Source: an uncultured Verrucomicrobiota bacterium
GTDB taxonomy: Bacteria; Verrucomicrobiota; Verrucomicrobiia; Chthoniobacterales; JACTMZ01
Direction: 5' to 3'
Assembly (NCBI GenBank): GCA_903953565.1
Contig: CAJBKE010000065.1
Location: 1-64,000 of the forward strand
Length of the DNA stretch: 64,000 bases
The notes beneath the pieces were generated by a model. It searched no databases. It was not told where the DNA came from and was given only the letters and a program-made list of their open reading frames with translations. Below, piece by piece: positions 37,336 through 45,632 of the stretch. Position 1 is the stretch's first letter; every line of letters starts with the position of its first letter. The translations under genes were made by a program, and so were the position numbers.

Positions 37336-37437
37336 TCCCAACTCTCTGGCCATCATAGGCTTATGAGAACGACTAAATTTCGCTTGTTGGGCGGAACAAT
37401 CTACTTAGATTTACCGCAGGTATTTAAAGCCTTCGCC

Positions 37438-38211
37438 ATGAAAACAATCCCTCTTCTTCCGACCTTCTTCGCCGTTTTTTGCCTGGCAACCGCAGCCAAA
37501 GCCTCGGTGATAACTTACATCGACGATTTCACCACTACACAAACCGCGAATGCCCTTAACTCTACCGCGACGAACACCGTTGCCGCCACAGGTGCCGTCG
37601 GCGGGTTCCGCACGTTTACGTTGAACTCCGTCGACAACGATCCCGACTTGGGCAACACAATCATGCGCGTTTCGACCAACGCGCCGATCGGACCGCGCTT
37701 CAGCCTGAGCACGCCGACAGACGCGACCTCGTCCTTCGAAATCAAATGGGGTGGCAGTGGTGGCACGGCCGGGCTTGGGGGCATCGATTTTCGCGGAGGC
37801 ATCGCAGCGACAAACTTCAGCCTGATTTCCAGCACGTTAAACTTCACCCTCCGCTCCGCCGACGTGGCCAGCGGTTACACCTGGTCATTCATCGACACAA
37901 ACAGCAATGTCGCGACCTATTCTTCGACGTTCCCAAGTCACTCGTCCGTCAATCCTGCTATCTCCTACGCCATCAGTTTGGCCTCTTTCAGCGGATCAGG
38001 AATCGTCGACTGGTCTTCGATCAATTTTATCACGCTTTCCGGCGGCGGACTGGAATTGGATCTCAGCCTGCGTGCGCCCATTTCGGTGACAGCGACACCC
38101 GTCCCCGAGCCCGGCACGTGGGCCGTCGGCGCACTGCTGCTCGGAGGTGCGGCTTACACTTTCTGGCGCCGACGCCAAAACACGGTCGTCGCCTCATCGG
38201 CCGCGGCCTAA
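37438..38211 (+). CDS. PEP-CTERM surface protein 3
   Basis: This 257-residue paralogue of the protein at 34758 has a signal peptide (MKTIPLLPTFFAVFCLATAA), a beta-rich mature domain and the sorting end VPEPGTWAVGALLLGG, followed by FWRRRQ and a short Ala-rich tail. The gene is followed by a strong terminator. An upstream in-frame ATG at 37363 would place non-signal sequence before the signal peptide, so 37438 is preferred. Confidence 0.9.
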   Translation: MKTIPLLPTFFAVFCLATAAKASVITYIDDFTTTQTANALNSTATNTVAATGAVGGFRTFTLNSVDNDPDLGNTIMRVSTNAPIGPRFSLSTPTDATSSFEIKWGGSGGTAGLGGIDFRGGIAATNFSLISSTLNFTLRSADVASGYTWSFIDTNSNVATYSSTFPSHSSVNPAISYAISLASFSGSGIVDWSSINFITLSGGGLELDLSLRAPISVTATPVPEPGTWAVGALLLGGAAYTFWRRRQNTVVASSAAA

Positions 38212-38228
38212 AACGGAAAATTCCTCGA

Positions 38229-38266
38229 AAAAACCCGCGCCTGCTCGGTGCGGGTTTTTCTTTTTT
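38229..38266 (+). terminator. Terminator between PEP-CTERM gene 3 and glgE
   Basis: AAACCCGCGCC-TGCTC-GGTGCGGGTTT followed by TTCTTTTTT forms a GC-rich stem (one G-T pair) with a long T-run on the plus strand. The A-run on the left side makes it partly usable on the minus strand as well, for glgE, whose stop it abuts. Confidence 0.85.
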
Positions 38267-40214
38267 AGCGGACCACGCGGAAAATGTGGGCTACGCGGCT
38301 GGCCGGATTCAATTCGATGTAGTTGCGTGATCCGTGCCACGTCCACCGCTCGCCGGTGAGCAAATCCTCGACGGCGTAATCGGCATCCCAAGCCAATCCG
38401 TATTCCCAGAGCGGCCATTCGACGGCCGCGGCCTGCAGGTGGTGCGGGTCGAGGTTCACCGCGACGAGCAGGACGTTGTCCGCCGTCGCCTTGGCATAGA
38501 ACAAGACCCGCTCGTTCTCGGCGACATGGAACCGCAGGTTGGTCAGGTGTTGCAGGGCAGGATTTTCGCGGCGGATCTTGTTCAGCTTGGTGATGAGCGG
38601 CTTGATGTTGCCCGGCGCATTCCAGTCGCGCTGCTTGAACTGGTATTTCTCGCTGTCCAGATACTCCTCGCGCCCCGGCAGGGCCGCGTTTTCGCACAGT
38701 TCGAATCCGCTGTAGATCCCGTAGAGCGGCGACAGGGTTGCGGCCAGCACGGCGCGGAGCATGAACGACACGCGCCCCTCCTGCTGGAGGAAAAATGGCA
38801 GGATGTCGGGCGTGTTAGTGAAAAAATTCGGACGGAAATAATCCGCCGACCACGGAGCGCTCACCTCGGACAAATATTCGGTCAACTCCTGCTTGGTGTT
38901 GCGCCAGGTGAAATAGGTGTAGCTCTGCGAGAAGCCGGCTTTGGCCAGCACGCGCATCATTTTCGGCTTGGTGAATGCTTCGCTGAGAAAAACCAAATCC
39001 GGAAACTTGGCCCGCGTCTCGGCGATGAGCCACTCCCACATCGCCACCGGTTTGGTGTGCGGATTGTCCACGCGGAAAGTGCGGACGCCTCGCTCAGCCC
39101 ACCAGAGGATCACATCGCGCAACTCGTTCCACAGTTCCTGCCATGAAGGATTGTGGTAATCGAGCGGGTAGACGTCCTCGTATTTCTTGGGCGGATTCTC
39201 CGCGTATTTGATCGTGCCGTCCGGACGGTGGAAGAACCACTCGGGATGGTCATGCACGTAAGGGTGATCCGGTGAGCAGTTGAGGGCGAAATCGAGGGCG
39301 ATCTCGAGTCCGCGCTTTTTCGCTTCACCGACCAGCCACTCGAAATCCTCCATCGTGCCGAGTTCCGGCGCGACATCGCGGTGTCCGCCACCATGAGGAC
39401 AGCCTTGGTGCCGGCTGCCTATGGCATAAGGAACACCGGGATCGTCCGGCCCGCATTCGAGCGCATTGTTGCGCCCCTTGCGCTTGGTCTTGCCGATCGG
39501 ATGGATCGGAGGAAAATAAACCACGTCGAAGCCCATCGCTTTCGCATCATCAAGGCGCTCCAAACAATCACGGAAGCTCGAGCCACGATCACCGCGACCT
39601 TCGGCCGAGCGCGGAAAAAATTCATACCACGCGGCGAAGAGCGCCGCTTTGCGCTCGACCATGATGCGCCCATACGGACGGAACTCGCTGCCGACCGCAC
39701 GATCGGGATATTTGGCCATGATGGCCGACACATCGGGACGCGATGCGACTTTCATGGCACCCGCACGATCGGCTTCGCGGAGTTCGCCGGCCGCCGCGCG
39801 AAGGACGGAGGAATCGGCTTTCGTTGCGCGGGAAGCTCCTTGCTCGAGCAAATGCACCCCTTCCAAGGCCTCCGAGCGCAAATCGTCTTGTCCTCCGTCG
39901 TATTTCCGCCGGAATTCGTCAAGCCAAGTCCGGTAGGCATCGAGCCAAGCTTCGATCGTGTATTCGCAATCGCCGATCTCGGTGACGGTGAACGAACCGG
40001 ACCACACATCATTGTCGCCCGGAGTCATCGGGACCTCCCGCCACCTCTTTGTTCCCACCATGCGCCACTTGAGCGCCGCCGCAATCACATCATGCCCATC
40101 CTTGAAGATGTCTGCCGTGACCTGCACCGGATCGCCGACCAAGCGTTTGATTGCGTAGCGACCGCAATCGAGCAGGGGCTGCAGACTTTCAATGACGACC
40201 GCGGTCTTTTTCAT
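38265..40214 (-). CDS. glgE: Maltose-1-phosphate maltosyltransferase GlgE
   Basis: This 649-residue GH13_3 enzyme transfers maltosyl from alpha-maltose-1-phosphate to alpha-1,4-glucan. The nucleophile Asp is in RTFRVDNPHTKPVAMWEWLI and the acid/base Glu in LVFLSEAFTKPKMM. The N-terminal domain (DPVQVTADIFKDGHDVIAAA) is the typical GlgE-N domain. The start MKKTAVVIES at 40214 overlaps the next gene upstream by 4 bases. No treS or maltokinase pep2 is visible here; the neighbouring kinase looks more like AmgK. Confidence 0.93.
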   Translation of the reverse strand: MKKTAVVIESLQPLLDCGRYAIKRLVGDPVQVTADIFKDGHDVIAAALKWRMVGTKRWREVPMTPGDNDVWSGSFTVTEIGDCEYTIEAWLDAYRTWLDEFRRKYDGGQDDLRSEALEGVHLLEQGASRATKADSSVLRAAAGELREADRAGAMKVASRPDVSAIMAKYPDRAVGSEFRPYGRIMVERKAALFAAWYEFFPRSAEGRGDRGSSFRDCLERLDDAKAMGFDVVYFPPIHPIGKTKRKGRNNALECGPDDPGVPYAIGSRHQGCPHGGGHRDVAPELGTMEDFEWLVGEAKKRGLEIALDFALNCSPDHPYVHDHPEWFFHRPDGTIKYAENPPKKYEDVYPLDYHNPSWQELWNELRDVILWWAERGVRTFRVDNPHTKPVAMWEWLIAETRAKFPDLVFLSEAFTKPKMMRVLAKAGFSQSYTYFTWRNTKQELTEYLSEVSAPWSADYFRPNFFTNTPDILPFFLQQEGRVSFMLRAVLAATLSPLYGIYSGFELCENAALPGREEYLDSEKYQFKQRDWNAPGNIKPLITKLNKIRRENPALQHLTNLRFHVAENERVLFYAKATADNVLLVAVNLDPHHLQAAAVEWPLWEYGLAWDADYAVEDLLTGERWTWHGSRNYIELNPASRVAHIFRVVR

Positions 40215-41170
40215 GCCGTGAACCTCCGTGCCGCGGCTCGCACCGGTCCGGATAGCGGTTGCCACAAGGGATCGCTCTCGCAGAGCGTCGCCAGACGCTC
40301 GGAGGCCACCGGGATGTGCCGCAAAAAGGGCGTCTTGCCTTTGACCAAACCCAAGAATCCGTAAGCCCCCAGCGCCTGCATCAGGCGCTGCCGTGCGCAT
40401 GCCTGCAGTTCCGCGCGCCACGCGTTGGCGTCCTTGCGTCCGGCCAACGATGCATAGAACGCGGAAAGCTCCTCCCGCTCGCCTTCGGTCATGGTCACAT
40501 ACGGATCATAGATCAAGGACGCGACATCGTATCCGGCTAAACCCGCCCGCATGCCTTGAAAGTCGATCAGGGTGACTTCGCCATCGCAAACCATGACATT
40601 CTGCGATTGGAAATCGCGATGGACGAGCACGCGCGGCTGCGCCGCAAGATCATGCGCCTGCGCATCCAGAGGCACGAGAGGCTTCGCTTGCTCCGCATTT
40701 TCGGCGCCGAAGAAATTATCGAAAAAATACTTCTGCTCCCAACGGTAAAGATGTTCGTCGAAAGGCTCGCGCAAGACGTGTTCCGCTTCCGCCTCGTGCA
40801 AATCGAGGGAATGCAGCCTCACCGCCTCACGCAAGGTTTTCGCATAGAGCTCGCGACGGACGGCCCAAGGTTCGTCACGGTGCGTCCAAAGATCATCGGC
40901 GCCCGCATCCTCCATGAGAATTCGCCGCCACGCCTCATCGTGCGCCAGCACGGCCGGAACGCGCACTCCGTGACGGTGCAAAAAATCGGCACAGTGCGCG
41001 TATCGGCCGTTCTCCGCCTTGTCCGGACCGTAATGCACCGCAACCAGCCCTTCGGCCGCGCCGTGACCACGCCAGAATTGCCGGTCCGAACCACCGTGGT
41101 TGACCGGAGTCCACTCACCGCCGGCCGCACTGGGGCGCACGGATTCGACCCATTGGAAAAGTTCCTTCAT
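40211..41170 (-). CDS. AmgK-like amino-sugar anomeric kinase (APH fold)
   Basis: This 319-residue aminoglycoside-phosphotransferase-fold protein has the catalytic loop LVHRDFQSQNVMVCDGEVTL, the metal site LIDFQGMRAGLAGYDVASLI and then YDPYV. This arrangement, coupled to a MurU-like gene immediately upstream with a 4-base overlap, matches AmgK, which phosphorylates MurNAc/GlcNAc at C1. A maltokinase role feeding GlgE is an alternative because of the glgE neighbour, but sequence and pairing favour AmgK. Confidence in kinase fold is high, in substrate moderate. Confidence 0.8.
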   Translation of the reverse strand: MKELFQWVESVRPSAAGGEWTPVNHGGSDRQFWRGHGAAEGLVAVHYGPDKAENGRYAHCADFLHRHGVRVPAVLAHDEAWRRILMEDAGADDLWTHRDEPWAVRRELYAKTLREAVRLHSLDLHEAEAEHVLREPFDEHLYRWEQKYFFDNFFGAENAEQAKPLVPLDAQAHDLAAQPRVLVHRDFQSQNVMVCDGEVTLIDFQGMRAGLAGYDVASLIYDPYVTMTEGEREELSAFYASLAGRKDANAWRAELQACARQRLMQALGAYGFLGLVKGKTPFLRHIPVASERLATLCESDPLWQPLSGPVRAAARRFTA

Positions 41171-42144
41171 ACCACGGTTCCTTTCACCTCGCCGGCCGCG
41201 ATCATCCCTTCGCGTATAACAGAATTTGTCACGCTCGCCCCGGGCTCCACACGTGACCCCGCCCAGAGCACGGAATCAGCCACCCGCGCGCCCGCACCGA
41301 TACGACAACCGGGTCCGCACCAGGTCCATCCGGTCAAACGTGCAGCGGGATCGATTTCGGCGTCCGGCGAACGCCAGACTGGCCAACCAGATGGCGCCGT
41401 CGCTGGAGGATCGACATGCACCGTCCCGGCGGCCAAGTCCGCATGCACGCGCATGTATTCCCCGATGTTTCCGATATCCCTCCAGACACCACCGTCAAGC
41501 ACCACACCGGCAATTCTCCCGCCGGCGCGCAGAACCTCGAGCCACACCGGCACGAAAGAAACCGGTTGGCCGGAGGGAATGCGCGAAAGAAATTCCGGTG
41601 CGACGATGCAAACGCCGGTGTAGAGAAAACGCGGATCCGTGGTGCCTAACTTGCCGCGAAAGTCGGTGACCAAACCACTCGCCGCATCAAAGGCCACCCG
41701 CAGTTCGCCTCCCGAAGACCGCAGCGCCAGCGTGCACAGGGCACCGCTCCTTGCGTGCGCGGCGATGAGCGCAGCAAGATCGACCTCGGCAAGAATATCG
41801 CCGTTATGCACAAGCACGGGGCCGGGCAGCAAGAGATCCTCCACGTTTTTCAGTCCGCCCGCCGTTTCAAGCAGCACTTCCTCGTGGCGGAAGAAAACCG
41901 GGACGCCCGCATAGCGGGACGGTTCCGGGTATTCCGGGAAAAGCCGGATGAATTCGCCCGGAAGACGGTGCGTGTTGATCACGATCCGCTCGACGCCGGC
42001 CGCGGCAATCCGCGCCAGCGCGAACTCGCAGAGCGGCACACCGCAGATCGGGACCAGTGGTTTGGGGATTTGGTTGGTCAGCGGTTGCAAACGCTCACCC
42101 CACCCCGCGCAGAGCACGAAGGCTGTCCGTGGCACCGTGCTCAC
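41167..42144 (-). CDS. MurU-like sugar-1-phosphate nucleotidyltransferase
   Basis: This 325-residue protein has an NTP-transferase domain (about residues 8-235) with the signature LCAGWGERLQPLTNQIPKPL, metal Asp in VLVHNGDILAEVD, and a C-terminal hexapeptide-repeat part (CRIGAGARVADSVLWAGSRV). MurU makes UDP-MurNAc from MurNAc-1-phosphate and UTP, bypassing MurA in peptidoglycan recycling. The C-terminal left-handed helix extends it beyond short MurU proteins, so another sugar nucleotide remains possible. Confidence 0.8.
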   Translation of the reverse strand: MSTVPRTAFVLCAGWGERLQPLTNQIPKPLVPICGVPLCEFALARIAAAGVERIVINTHRLPGEFIRLFPEYPEPSRYAGVPVFFRHEEVLLETAGGLKNVEDLLLPGPVLVHNGDILAEVDLAALIAAHARSGALCTLALRSSGGELRVAFDAASGLVTDFRGKLGTTDPRFLYTGVCIVAPEFLSRIPSGQPVSFVPVWLEVLRAGGRIAGVVLDGGVWRDIGNIGEYMRVHADLAAGTVHVDPPATAPSGWPVWRSPDAEIDPAARLTGWTWCGPGCRIGAGARVADSVLWAGSRVEPGASVTNSVIREGMIAAGEVKGTVV

Positions 42145-42617
42145 TTGGCTGCACCGCTCCCGGAAGTGAGCAGCAGGCGCATCGTCACCATCTCAGATTC
42201 GAAGAAACCGTGCTTGCGGTAAAACTCCACCAACCGCCCCTCCTCGCGATGTGTCAGCAGGGTGATGCGCAGGAACTGCTTTTCCTTGGCGAAGGCGATC
42301 GCGTGGTTGAGCAACCGGCCGCCGTGGCCCTGGCCGCGGTGGTCGGCGTGCACCACCAGATCCTCGAGGACTATGACAAATCCGCCCTCCGCCGTGCTGA
42401 TGGTGAAAAGCAGGTTGATCATGCCGATGATGCGCAGGTTATTGCGCAGGACGAAAATCCGCCCGCGGCTCGGCTGTTCGAGGATCAACTCAAGACCGCG
42501 CATTTGCTTGGCTTGGTCCGGATGAAAATCAGGTTCGTGGGCGAAGAGATCGGCCAGCAAGTCGGCCAGCAAGGGCAGATCTTCCAGTGTGGCCGGCTCG
42601 ATACGAAGATCGGACAT
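42141..42617 (-). CDS. GNAT-family N-acetyltransferase
   Basis: This 158-residue protein has the acetyl-CoA loop HADHRGQGHGGRLLNHAIAF and the C-terminal YRKHGFFESEMVTMR of GNAT enzymes. It overlaps the MurU-like gene by 4 bases, so it is the first gene of an overlapping GNAT-murU-amgK-glgE run. The acyl acceptor is unknown; an amino sugar would fit the context. Confidence 0.88.
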   Translation of the reverse strand: MSDLRIEPATLEDLPLLADLLADLFAHEPDFHPDQAKQMRGLELILEQPSRGRIFVLRNNLRIIGMINLLFTISTAEGGFVIVLEDLVVHADHRGQGHGGRLLNHAIAFAKEKQFLRITLLTHREEGRLVEFYRKHGFFESEMVTMRLLLTSGSGAAK

Positions 42618-42664
42618 GCCGGATTTGTAGCGGGGTTACGCCCCCCCGCGCAAGGCAGCGCGGC

Positions 42665-44431
42665 TCAGGTGCGTCCGAATTTTCGGTCCAAATCGCGCCA
42701 GGAGAACTGGAGCATGACCGGCCTTCCTTCGGGATCGCAATAAGGCAAATCGCAGGCCAGCAATTGCGTGACCAAAGCACGCTGCTCGCGCTCGTCGCGC
42801 GCGCCCTCGATGTCGACAGCCAGACGCGTTACCGCCCGACGCACCGCATCATCCGCCCCGACGCCATGCACCCGCGGCCCGGTCTCGGCGCAGGCCGCCG
42901 CAAAATCCTCAAGCACGCGGCGCGGGTCCCGGCCGGCCAGAAAATCCGGCAATGCCTCGACCTTGAGCGAGTGCCCCCCGAAGACCTCAACACCGAAACC
43001 GGCAGAGGCAAGCACGTCAAGGTTACCGGCGACCGTTTCATGCGCCCGCGCGGGCAATTCAAAAACCTCCGGGGCGAGCAGTCGCTGCGAGGCCACAGCG
43101 CCACCCGCCACGCCGCGCTGCAAGCGCTCGAAAAGAATGCGCTGATGTGCCGCCCGCTGGTCGAGGAGCACAAGACCTTCGGACCCTTCGAGCAGGAGAT
43201 AGCGGCGCGACAGCGCGCCGACCAGGCGGAATTCCTCCGGGACAGCTCGGGTTGCCGCTTGCGCTGTGCCGACGGCCTTGGAAGCCGGAGCAGTTGGCTC
43301 CAAGGCGGGTGCGGGCAGAACAGGACGCGGCAATTCAGGCTGGTGCGCCGTCCGAATGACCGCAGGGGATGAGTCCGCCTCGGACCGCGGTTCGAGGCGC
43401 GCCGTCACATGGGCCTGCACCGGACGCAACCAAGCCGCCCTGGCTTCACGGAGAGCCGCCTCGATCGAGGCGCGCAAGGCATCGCGCACCGCAGCGCCAT
43501 GACGGAAGCGGACCTCGCGCTTGGCCGGATGCACATTGCAATCCACAGCACGCGGGTCCATGACCAAGTGCACGAACACCGCGGGATGCCGTCCGGGCTC
43601 GAGCATCTGGCGGTAGGCATCGCGGACCGCCGTCGAGAGAAACACATTCTCCACCGCTCGTCCGTTGACGAAAAAGAATTGCCGCGCCCGGTCGCTTCGC
43701 GTTGCGCCCGGACGGGAGACCAGTCCGCTGATCCGGATGCCTCCGGTCTCGGCTTCAGCCATGTCGAGCAGGGCATCACTTTCCTCCGCACCGAAAAGAT
43801 CCCTCACGCGGCCCGCGAGGGTTGGCGACGAAGCCGCGCGATAAATCGTCCTCCCGTCGCGCTGGTAATGCAGCCCGACGGCGGGAAAAGCCAGCGCCAC
43901 CGTCTCGACCGCGCGGTCGAGATGGGATGTTTCGGTCGCATCGCTGCGCAGAAATTTGCGCCGTGCCGGCACATTGTAGAAAAGCGATTTCACCTCGATT
44001 GTGGTGCCTGTTGCGCAACCGGCATCGCGCACGGCGACAAGTTTTCCCCCTTTGACCAATGTTTCCGTCCCGGCGGCGGCAGCTTGGGGCCGGGTCCGCA
44101 GGGTGAATTCCGACACGCTGGCAATGCTGGGCAGCGCCTCGCCGCGGAAGCCCATGGTCAACACGGACGACAAATCGGCAGCCGTAGCGATCTTGCTCGT
44201 GGCGTGCCGCTCGAGCGCCATGAGAGCGTCCTCGCGATCCATACCCGAACCATCATCGGTCACTCGAAGCAGACCGGTCCCCGCCCCGCGCACTTCGATC
44301 TCAAGCGAGCGCGCCCCGGCATCGAGGCTATTTTCCATCAACTCTTTGATCACCGAGGCCGGACGCTCGACCACTTCGCCAGCCGCGACCTGGCTGGCCA
44401 CGACCTCGGTCAGCACGCGTATTTTACCCAC
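42665..44431 (-). CDS. mutL: DNA mismatch repair protein MutL (endonuclease motif degenerate)
   Basis: This 588-residue protein starts at a GTG preceded by GAGGTG. GHKL ATPase motifs are intact: ELMENSLDAGA, DDGSGMDRED, RHATSKI, GFRGEALPSIASV. The C-terminal dimerisation domain has LLDQRAAHQRILFERL where endonuclease MutLs have DQHA-x2-E-x4-E, and DPEGRP where they have CPHGRP. The His, one Glu and the metal Cys/His are therefore changed. It may act as a matchmaker without nicking activity. No mutS or mutH in the window. It is divergent from the gene at 44538. Confidence 0.94.
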   Translation of the reverse strand: MGKIRVLTEVVASQVAAGEVVERPASVIKELMENSLDAGARSLEIEVRGAGTGLLRVTDDGSGMDREDALMALERHATSKIATAADLSSVLTMGFRGEALPSIASVSEFTLRTRPQAAAAGTETLVKGGKLVAVRDAGCATGTTIEVKSLFYNVPARRKFLRSDATETSHLDRAVETVALAFPAVGLHYQRDGRTIYRAASSPTLAGRVRDLFGAEESDALLDMAEAETGGIRISGLVSRPGATRSDRARQFFFVNGRAVENVFLSTAVRDAYRQMLEPGRHPAVFVHLVMDPRAVDCNVHPAKREVRFRHGAAVRDALRASIEAALREARAAWLRPVQAHVTARLEPRSEADSSPAVIRTAHQPELPRPVLPAPALEPTAPASKAVGTAQAATRAVPEEFRLVGALSRRYLLLEGSEGLVLLDQRAAHQRILFERLQRGVAGGAVASQRLLAPEVFELPARAHETVAGNLDVLASAGFGVEVFGGHSLKVEALPDFLAGRDPRRVLEDFAAACAETGPRVHGVGADDAVRRAVTRLAVDIEGARDEREQRALVTQLLACDLPYCDPEGRPVMLQFSWRDLDRKFGRT

Positions 44432-44473
44432 GGCGCACCTCTGTCGTTTGACTTGGCTGCACAAGGTGATTTA

Positions 44474-44486
44474 GAGACACTGTCTC
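44474..44486. promoter_or_regulatory. Perfect palindrome GAGACA-C-TGTCTC
   Basis: A 13-bp perfect inverted repeat in the 106-bp divergent region between mutL and the gene at 44538. It could be a repressor operator; no known regulator is assigned. Confidence 0.3.
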
Positions 44487-44537
44487 CTCATACATGGCCC
44501 GCCCGCTCGACTCAACGCCCGGCTCTCCCTCACTGCC

Positions 44538-45632
44538 ATGATTAAAAACAGATCACACCGGCAACGCGGCGGTCAGGACAATCTCCTGGGATGGACGATC
44601 TTCCTTCTCCTCCTCGCGGGATTCGCCGTCTTCTCGTGGGTCGGCAGCTTCTACATCTTCGGGCACCCGGAAAGGTCTTTCAGCTACGCCGTTTTGCGCA
44701 CGCTCGGCAAAATCGATTCGCCCAAACGTTTCGAACTGACCAAAGCGCCACGCGGACAATTCCTCGACGCCAACAAACTCTTCGAGCGCTACGGCAAAAT
44801 GCCCGCGGGCGAACTCCGGGAAGAAAACGAGCGATTGCTCCGCAATTACCTCCGCAACTACGAACGGACGAAGGATCTTGTTCCCTATGTCATAGGCGAA
44901 TTCACGGTGATGGGCGCTTTCCGGCTCGGGCCGAACAACTTTTTCACCGATGGCGTTGTCGCGCTGGCCCGCGCGAAGGAGAATCCATCAGTCCTCCTCG
45001 AACTCGTCTTTCCCTCCGCGGAAGCCGATGCCGGACAACTCGAACGCATGCTTCGCATGGGGCTCGACCTCAAACTCGCCCGCACCCTCGACCTGAGCGC
45101 ACTGATCAATGCGCGGATCATGCCCGACGGCCGGCTCAACCTCACGGCCGTTCCCCTGCTCTACGGGAGCTACACTTCCACCGATGCGTCCGGAACCCTC
45201 AATCTCGAGCCTCCCTCCAGTCTGAAAATTTCCGCCGGCCTCCCGATCCTCAACCAAGCCGCAGTCGACGAGGCTGACCAACGCTACGCCGCGTATGTCG
45301 AACGCAACGGACAACCCGTCCACTCCCCCGCTCTCATGCGCGTGCAGCGAACCGAAGCGGTCGAGGAGAGCACGATCCCCGTGGCCCGAGCCGTGCCGGT
45401 CAACCGCAACGGGGCCGCTTCCTCCGCGACCGCGGAAGGCAACGTTCCCGTGGCCCGCGCTTTGCCCGTCGATGCCGACGCGGAGAACATTCCGGTGCGT
45501 CGCGCCGAACCGGTCCGACCGACGGCAGGCGCTCCCGAATCACCAGCCGAGGATGCTCCCGTGCGCCGGGCCGAGCCGGTCGTCCCGCTGCAACCCTTCG
45601 ACGCGGCGGGCGACGCATCCGCCGGCGAGTGA
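44538..45632 (+). CDS. Membrane-anchored protein with PVARA repeats
   Basis: This 364-residue protein has one membrane segment near the N-terminus (about residues 17-42), a soluble domain (about 45-255) without a recognised family, and a C-terminal low-complexity part with four related units: TIPVARAVPV, NVPVARALPV, NIPVRRAEPV and APVRRAEPVV. I do not recognise it. It overlaps the next gene by 4 bases (GTGA) and heads a plus-strand operon. Confidence 0.75.
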   Translation: MIKNRSHRQRGGQDNLLGWTIFLLLLAGFAVFSWVGSFYIFGHPERSFSYAVLRTLGKIDSPKRFELTKAPRGQFLDANKLFERYGKMPAGELREENERLLRNYLRNYERTKDLVPYVIGEFTVMGAFRLGPNNFFTDGVVALARAKENPSVLLELVFPSAEADAGQLERMLRMGLDLKLARTLDLSALINARIMPDGRLNLTAVPLLYGSYTSTDASGTLNLEPPSSLKISAGLPILNQAAVDEADQRYAAYVERNGQPVHSPALMRVQRTEAVEESTIPVARAVPVNRNGAASSATAEGNVPVARALPVDADAENIPVRRAEPVRPTAGAPESPAEDAPVRRAEPVVPLQPFDAAGDASAGE

